Assembly (NCBI GenBank): GCA_910583615.1
Contig: CAJTXP010000082.1
Location: 1-7,949, forward strand
Reading direction: 5' to 3'
Length of the DNA stretch: 7,949 nucleotides
DNA from: an uncultured Lachnospiraceae bacterium
GTDB taxonomy: Bacteria; Bacillota; Clostridia; Lachnospirales; Lachnospiraceae
Part shown: positions 3,658 to 7,949 of the stretch, in pieces
Layout: each line of letters begins with the position of its first letter
Position numbering within the stretch: position 1 is the first letter of the stretch
Position numbers and translations under genes: made by a program
Notes under the pieces: model-generated
Seen by the model: the letters and a program-made list of their open reading frames with translations, nothing else
The model's database searches: none
Told to the model about the DNA's origin: nothing

Positions 3658-4081
3658 TCAACTCCTTTCTCAATTTCCTAAGCACATAGTAATATGCCAT
3701 CTCAGCCTGTTTCGGCTCCATCTGGAATTTCTCCCCCAGTTCCGCAAAGGTAAGCTCTCCATATACCCTTGCGAACAGGAGTACCCTGTCGCGGTCCTTC
3801 AGACGGCTTATGGCTTTTGCCAGACGGTCGCTCTCCAGCAGAGCCAGCAGCTCCCCGAACCTCTGCCAGCCCCGGAAAATAAAATCCGTATGTTCTCCCA
3901 CATAGGCACGGTATTGCTCCTCAAAGTCTGTATATTTCCGATCAAGCAACTCTTCCTGGGCAAATTCCCTGCCCTGCAGCCGGTATTTCCGCTCCCAGTA
4001 TTTTTTCCGTGTATTCCCTACAGCAGCTACCAGATAAGCCGTAAAGCGGTTCTGCACGGAATCTGTATGTTTTTCTTTCAT
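3638..4081 (-). CDS. Sigma-70 family-like protein with region 4 HTH (147 aa)
   Basis: I chose ATG 4081 because GGAGG stands 8 nt before it; ATG 4123 has only a weak GAGGT. The N-terminal half (MKEKHTDSVQNRFTAYLVAA) is typical of the RNA polymerase sigma-like proteins of Firmicute conjugative elements. The C-terminal residues 88-140 (AKAISRLKDRDRVLLFARV, LTFAELGEKF, AEMAYYYVLRKLRKEL) form a region 4-like HTH. Regions 2 and 3 are missing here, and the overlapping downstream gene looks like region 2. The pair would direct polymerase to promoters of the mobile element. The same frame stays open upstream to 4324 without a start codon, which suggests a lost N-terminal portion. Confidence 0.72.
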   Translation of the reverse strand: MKEKHTDSVQNRFTAYLVAAVGNTRKKYWERKYRLQGREFAQEELLDRKYTDFEEQYRAYVGEHTDFIFRGWQRFGELLALLESDRLAKAISRLKDRDRVLLFARVYGELTFAELGEKFQMEPKQAEMAYYYVLRKLRKELNGKDEF

Positions 4082-4324
4082 CCTTTCGTCCTCCAGTCTT
4101 TTTTGCATTTGGTTCAAACGCATGACTGGCGGACCTCTGATAAAATAGGCTCTAGTGGATCCGCTTATAATAAAGCAAAAAGAACTATTATCCCAATCGC
4201 ATCCTGGATAACCGTTCTTTTTCCACGTTTTTTGCCCTTCCTCTAAAAAGTAGTTTGTAGCACTACCATTTTGGGCGTTTTCTGCCCTTTTGAAGCTTAT
4301 GATTTTTTTAATGAGATTTCTTTG
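4082..4324 (-). pseudogene. Start-less open frame upstream of the sigma-like gene (possible truncated coding sequence)
   Basis: Eighty-one in-frame codons precede ATG 4081 before a stop at 4325-4327. Much of the translation looks like real protein, for example LEEGQKTWKKNGYPGCDW and FIISGSTRAYFIRGPPV, rich in Trp, Tyr, Phe and Cys. No ATG, GTG or TTG with a ribosome site is present before ATG 4123. The protein-like part appears to begin near 4266, where an AGTAGTTT repeat sits, so this may be the junction at which the 5' part of a longer gene was lost. I do not recognise the family with certainty. Confidence 0.4.
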
Positions 4325-4522
4325 CTATAATCCAGCTTATAATGCTTCCTCACTGCAGACCATGTACCTCTCCCATGGCCGCAAAAAGGCACCCAAATAA
4401 AACCCTGATGAACCATGTTTTTTTTGTTCACCAGATGTCTGGGTGCTTAGTAGTTTAGCACTCCACTTTTAAGAGTGTTTATACCATTTTTACTTTTATA
4501 AAGTGTGCCACTACACTACTAT
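4249..4522. repeat. AGTAGTTT-type repeats upstream of the second xre gene
   Basis: AGTAGTTTGTAGCACTAC (4249-4266) and AGTAGTTTAGCACTCC (4449-4464) are direct repeats 200 bp apart differing by a two-base gap and one change. A related inverted copy (CCACTACACTACT) lies at 4509-4521. The first contains an inverted repeat GTAGT/ACTAC. They could be operators for the XRE protein encoded at 4538 or the scars of a rearrangement. Apart from the start-less frame before 4324, I see no gene between 4124 and 4537. Confidence 0.45.
4389..4446 (-). other. Nested palindrome, possible terminator or attenuator
   Basis: GCACCCA/TGGGTGC (4389-4395, 4440-4446) enclose CTGATGAAC/GTTCACCAG (4405-4413, 4426-4434, one mismatch) around an A/T-rich loop. 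On the minus strand the outer stem is followed by CTTTTTG, so it could stop transcription before the sigma-like gene or attenuate it. A DNA-level role such as a replication or nicking site is not excluded. Confidence 0.4.
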
Positions 4523-4537
4523 TAGGAGGTGACCACA

Positions 4538-4903
4538 ATGTCTCTATCTATCAATGATGCCCAGGTTTTCGGTGTTGCCCTGAAGAAAGCCAGGAAGAAA
4601 AAGCATCTAACCCAGGCACAGTGTGCAGAACTGCTTGACCATTCGGTGTCTTTCCAAAAAGATTTAGAGCGCTGCCGCTGTTCTCCCAGTATTGAAAATT
4701 TCTACCATATCTGCAGAACACTGGATATTTCTGCGGATGATTGTATTTTCCAGGATCACCATGACAGGACCGGCTCTACATACCAGGAGCTTTTAAGGCT
4801 GCTCACGCTTTGTGATGAAAAAGCCCTGTCCGTCCTGGTAGCCACAGCTTCTGCTCTGGCTAAAAACGGTGCCCTCCCCGACGTGGAGGCCGAAAAGACA
4901 TAG
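4538..4903 (+). CDS. XRE-family HTH transcriptional regulator (121 aa)
   Basis: ATG 4538 lies 8 nt after AGGAGG (4524-4529); an in-frame GTG at 4529 overlaps that site and is rejected. The HTH occupies about residues 10-70 (FGVALKKARKKKHLTQAQCA, ELLDHSVSFQKDLERC, IENFYHICRTLDISADD). The C-terminal 45 residues (YQELLRLLTLCDEKALSVL) form helices that may dimerise. The gene is divergent from the sigma/HTH unit across a repeat-rich spacer, the usual place for a repressor controlling transfer or maintenance genes of an element. A strong terminator follows. The target is unknown; the AGTAGTTT repeats are candidates. Confidence 0.87.
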   Translation: MSLSINDAQVFGVALKKARKKKHLTQAQCAELLDHSVSFQKDLERCRCSPSIENFYHICRTLDISADDCIFQDHHDRTGSTYQELLRLLTLCDEKALSVLVATASALAKNGALPDVEAEKT

Positions 4904-4916
4904 CATATCCAAAAAG

Positions 4917-4958
4917 AAAAGCCAGCAGTTCAGACTGGTATCTGTTCTGCTGGCTTTT
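4917..4958 (+). terminator. Bidirectional intrinsic terminator
   Basis: AAAAGCCAGCAG and CTGCTGGCTTTT form a long perfect stem (8 bp GC-rich plus 4 A-T pairs) with an 18-nt loop, 13 bp after the xre stop. The flanking A and T tracts let it act for the + strand xre gene and for the convergent minus-strand gene. The remaining 4959-5085 is AT-rich with nothing recognisable. Confidence 0.88.
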
Positions 4959-5085
4959 GTATCATGCCTATTGGTTGTTGTGTTATAAGTTTCAGCTTGA
5001 TGGTACCTGTATTTATAATTCCCCTTGTTTGCCTGTTTTGTAGGTCGTGTTCTTCTCCTCTTCTAATGTTGTAACGTATATTGTG

Positions 5086-5853
5086 TTACTCTTTTTTATA
5101 TGCTATTATTTGGCAGTTTCTGCTGTCTGCTCTATCAACTTTAGCAGCGATAAGTAAGTGCTTTTCCTCGTCATATGCACATCCGCACACGACATCTATG
5201 CCATACTCCGATCTTTGCTTTAATAAAGCATCCATGTCAAGAGCGGGAAAATCTCCTTGATATACTTTACCTACAGTCCAACCCATTTTTTCTAAAACAC
5301 GGGCAGCTGTATCATACTCCCCACAACATAAAACATCACAAATGGAGCGCATCAGAAAATCAGACAAATGATCGTCAAGTATATTCCACTCCGTTAAAGT
5401 ATCTTCCCCAATTAGAATATAAACAGGGGGATTATCCTGTCCAATTTCATTAAGGCAAATCCCCAATTTTGATATTCCTGCACCGTAGTCACTGCCAATC
5501 TGCAAATAATTTTCGACAAGGTTTCCCCACTGTTCTCTGGGAAGTTTATAGAACTGATAATACTCATTGTCGGTATATTTCTGGGGCTCTTTTTCCCAAT
5601 ATTCTTTTTCGCTGTCAATCCATTCCTGAATACTGTCATACGAAAACCAAAAGAAATCCCGCTTTTTAGTCCAGATGTCGGCTGTCTTAAATAAGGGGCT
5701 GTCTGCCGCCAAACTCCAAAATTCAAACAAAGCGGGAGGCAGTTTCAAATCCTTTTCTTGTTCCGCTTTCAAAAGGACATCTTTTCCCACTGGCTCCGTA
5801 TAACCCAATAACCTTAAAATCTCAACAGCAGTTAAATCATATTTAAAACTCAT
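5086..5853 (-). CDS. SMI1/KNR4 (SUKH) family protein (255 aa)
   Basis: ATG 5853 is preceded by GGAGA at 8 nt. The SUKH fold is suggested by the N-terminal helix with LKLPPALFEFWSLAADSPLF (residues 36-55), the WFSYDSIQEW segment, and YLQIGSDYGAGISKLGICL (116-134) followed by PPVYI. SUKH proteins are frequently immunity proteins that neutralise polymorphic toxins. The C-terminal 80 residues (from about CGEYDTAARVLEKMGWTVGK) are an extra module I do not recognise. It lies 82 bp after the DUF4132 gene on the same strand. No toxin is visible in the window, so an immunity role is an inference from the family. Confidence 0.7.
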   Translation of the reverse strand: MSFKYDLTAVEILRLLGYTEPVGKDVLLKAEQEKDLKLPPALFEFWSLAADSPLFKTADIWTKKRDFFWFSYDSIQEWIDSEKEYWEKEPQKYTDNEYYQFYKLPREQWGNLVENYLQIGSDYGAGISKLGICLNEIGQDNPPVYILIGEDTLTEWNILDDHLSDFLMRSICDVLCCGEYDTAARVLEKMGWTVGKVYQGDFPALDMDALLKQRSEYGIDVVCGCAYDEEKHLLIAAKVDRADSRNCQIIAYKKE

Positions 5854-5935
5854 AATATCTTCTCCATAATTAGACAGCTATAAATTTTCTGTCCAAAACC
5901 TAATTTTACGATGTATCAACCGTCTATATTGAAGT

Positions 5936-7468
5936 TTATCCTTTCTTTATACCCTTCCCAATAATTCCCTGAAAAGCTGCCATCGCAGTAGACACAAAGC
6001 GTGCCGGCAGTTCCTCCGGGGCACAGGCCAGACTTTCGGGAACATGATCCCAGAGCAGGAAATGCCGGAACCGATAAAAGATCACTTTGTCCATGGTGAT
6101 GATCTCCGGCCCATATTCCGGCCCTCTCCAGATACCGTCAAAGGTAAGCTGAGCGCCATATCCGTGGAGAAGGTCTGCCATATGATACGACATATACTGG
6201 TTCCTGCCGCTCCCCTGGTACAGGCCCCACCTGCCTGCCGCCGTGATCATAAAAAGCTGCGTTACCTGCATGCCGGTAAATGCCGCCAGATCATACTGCC
6301 CCTGGCACACAGGTATCTTAAGCTGGGGAAGGGGTTGTTTCCATTTTTTCTTCCCTGTGTATTTTTTCCAGATATCCCGCTCCGTTTCTGTCAGTTCCTC
6401 CGGATGTACAAGCCCAACCCGCTTCTGCCCGGAGAAAATCCTGTCAGAAAACCCCTCTCCATTCCCATCCGTTATCTGTCCGCCTTCTTCCAGGGCAAAG
6501 GCATTTTTAAGCGCTCCATTCTCATAGCATCCCCAAAGCAGGTTTTGTATCATTGTACGGCTGGCCGGATGAGCCTTTATTTCCATCCAGTCGGAATAAC
6601 TCCATTGATAATTGCAGACAAACGCATTTAGCAGGGCTGCTTTCTGCTTTTTCTCAAATTTCTTATCCGGAATGGCTGCCATTTCCTCCTTTGATGGCAG
6701 CAAGGCACAGGCCCGCAATGCTTTTTCCAGTTCCAGCTGCTCATAATTCGGATTGGCAAGCTTCTCACAGATGGCCTGGCACTGTTGTTTCAGCTTTTTC
6801 GTCTTGTGCTCCATATGCAGAAATGTCTGATCCTCAAATCCACAGAACAGGTACAAAAATTCCATCCACTGCCTCTGCCATTCTGTCTGATAGGAGAAGT
6901 GATGATGAACGATGGCCTCTCCCAGCACTTTTTTATCCAGAAGGCGGATGGCCGCCTCCCGGTCCAGTCTGACAGCTTCTCTGACAGCATCCGGAGACAG
7001 GCTGTACATGCGGTTTGTAGTCATGCTCAGCAGATAAGCGCACATGGTATCCACAGGCTTCCATCCCATACCATACAAAAGCTGTACGCTGCTTTCATGG
7101 GAAACTCCCATATACCTTTCCCGCATATCCGTAAATCCTAAAAGTGTTTGGTATCTGCCATTGGGATTGATGTAATTGTCATATCGCTCTTCCCAAAAGG
7201 CTCTTACGACAGGGCTTAGTTCAACCAGCAGGCTCCTCCAGTCATTCTGTTTCTCGCTCCCCTCATCCAGGCTCTGCAGCTCTTCCGTGGCAAATTTGCG
7301 GGGCTCACAGTATTTTGGCATGGCCTGCTCCATTTTTGACAGGGTATCTTCGATGTCTTCACCCTGTTCCAGTATTGTCAGGAGGTATCTGGGAATCCAG
7401 CCTCGCAGGTTTGGATTCCGGAATGCCCTGCGTACTTTGTCAAGCTGTACTTTTTTCTCTTCCATCAT
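5936..7468 (-). CDS. DUF4132 domain-containing protein (510 aa)
   Basis: I start at ATG 7468 (MMEEKKVQ), which follows GAGGG at 7 nt; the frame extends further upstream but overlaps the preceding gene. The C-terminal third carries the DUF4132 signature: an LLWGCYENG strand, LEEGGQITDGNGEGF, GLVHPEELTETERDIW (about residues 352-367), then KQPLPQLKIPV (377-387) and FDGIWRGPEYGPE near the end. The N-terminal two thirds is helical with repeated hydrophobic patterns, perhaps a helical-repeat scaffold. DUF4132 proteins, often linked with WGR/MolR-like proteins, have no firmly established biochemistry. It begins 11 bp after the stop of the 142-residue gene, so the two are co-transcribed and probably translationally linked. 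Confidence 0.72.
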   Translation of the reverse strand: MMEEKKVQLDKVRRAFRNPNLRGWIPRYLLTILEQGEDIEDTLSKMEQAMPKYCEPRKFATEELQSLDEGSEKQNDWRSLLVELSPVVRAFWEERYDNYINPNGRYQTLLGFTDMRERYMGVSHESSVQLLYGMGWKPVDTMCAYLLSMTTNRMYSLSPDAVREAVRLDREAAIRLLDKKVLGEAIVHHHFSYQTEWQRQWMEFLYLFCGFEDQTFLHMEHKTKKLKQQCQAICEKLANPNYEQLELEKALRACALLPSKEEMAAIPDKKFEKKQKAALLNAFVCNYQWSYSDWMEIKAHPASRTMIQNLLWGCYENGALKNAFALEEGGQITDGNGEGFSDRIFSGQKRVGLVHPEELTETERDIWKKYTGKKKWKQPLPQLKIPVCQGQYDLAAFTGMQVTQLFMITAAGRWGLYQGSGRNQYMSYHMADLLHGYGAQLTFDGIWRGPEYGPEIITMDKVIFYRFRHFLLWDHVPESLACAPEELPARFVSTAMAAFQGIIGKGIKKG

Positions 7469-7479
7469 TACAGTTCCCT

Positions 7480-7908
7480 CTATTCCAGGTTCCTTTCTGT
7501 CTTTTTTGCCAGACCGTGGTAATACCGCATGAACCGGCATACCTCCTCATAAGTCTCCCGAATCCTGTCCCGGCGTTTTTCAGCATCCGGGATCTCCATT
7601 GTCTGGAGGAACAACTGTGCATTGCGGTACATCACCGCCATGGCGTCTCTCGGATCATTGCACGCATTAGGAAACTCCTTTAAACGTTCTTTCATATAAT
7701 CGGAATTGTGTCTCACGCATTCTTCCAGGCGTGCGTACCCTTCCGCTTCCCTTCCGTTCAACAAATCCCACACGCCAAACAGATAGTGGTCCGCCCTCCA
7801 GGGATCTTCCTTTCCTCCCTGATACTCAAATGTGCTGTGTCCCCCAAGCGCGGCGGCCTGCATGATGCCGGGCTCTCCACAGAAGGCTCTATCCCTGTAG
7901 CCCAGCAA
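7480..7908 (-). CDS. Unrecognised protein, possibly N-terminally truncated (142 aa from TTG)
   Basis: The frame is open from 7938, after a stop at 7939-7941, to the stop at 7480. No ATG stands at the expected 5' end; TTG 7908 with AGGA a few bases upstream, or ATG 7863 with GGAG, are the candidates. The residues before TTG 7908 (RFCAGDRNFNL) read like protein interior, so the gene may be the tail of a larger protein cut by a frameshift or breakpoint near the window edge. The product is acidic and aromatic with DPWRADHYLFGVWDLLNG and EEVCRFMRYYHGL; I do not recognise a family. It sits just upstream of the DUF4132 gene and likely works with it. Confidence 0.55.
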   Translation of the reverse strand: MLGYRDRAFCGEPGIMQAAALGGHSTFEYQGGKEDPWRADHYLFGVWDLLNGREAEGYARLEECVRHNSDYMKERLKEFPNACNDPRDAMAVMYRNAQLFLQTMEIPDAEKRRDRIRETYEEVCRFMRYYHGLAKKTERNLE

Positions 7909-7949
7909 ATTAAAGTTCCTGTCTCCCGCACAAAAACGTCAAATTAAAA

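Noticed and set aside
5175..7683. Several + strand open frames of 60-195 codons opposite the SUKH, DUF4132 and 142-residue genes.
   Set aside because: They are antisense shadows of well-supported genes, without ribosome sites or recognisable domains.

Overview
The window looks like an accessory, mobile region of a gut-type Firmicute, most likely a Lachnospiraceae/Clostridia relative. The grounds are strong AGGAGG ribosome sites, Rpn-type nuclease remnants, a DUF5348 protein beside a serine resolvase, an integrative-element style sigma/HTH gene pair, and SUKH and DUF4132 proteins. Assignments rest on reading motifs by eye; no database search was run.

Layout. Positions 3-584 (+) hold the C-terminal part of an Rpn-family nuclease cut by the window edge. 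Its last 62 codons carry their own AGGAGG site and ATG, and at 700-888 a separate gene encodes a 74% identical copy of that 62-residue segment, followed by an intrinsic terminator. From 960 to 1997, on the minus strand, lies a tightly packed tRNA array (transcription order Lys-UUU, then an xre gene, Glu-UUC, Glu-CUC, His-GUG, Tyr-GUA, Ser-GCU). Three of these tRNA genes (Lys, Glu-CUC, Tyr) are split by four copies of a 51-53 bp hairpin element. Removing the element exactly restores textbook cloverleaves. Upstream are a 47-residue small gene and a strong extended -10 promoter with a perfect palindrome at its -35.

Positions 2361-3261 (-) carry a DUF5348 protein and a serine resolvase, with a three-subsite res-like locus at 3291-3414. 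Positions 3466-4081 (-) carry a two-gene unit resembling a split sigma factor (region 2-like and region 4-like proteins). A start-less but coding-looking open frame precedes it. A repeat-rich control region (4248-4537) leads into a second XRE regulator (4538-4903, +). The rest (5086-7938, -) is a cluster with an unrecognised, perhaps N-terminally truncated protein, a DUF4132 protein and a SMI1/KNR4 (SUKH) protein.

The two observations most worth following are the structured elements lodged at one fixed position inside tRNA T-loops (plus an inverted copy in a D-loop), and the Rpn gene with an intragenic short product plus a free-standing paralogue of that product. The latter resembles the RpnL/RpnS intragenic antitoxin arrangement.
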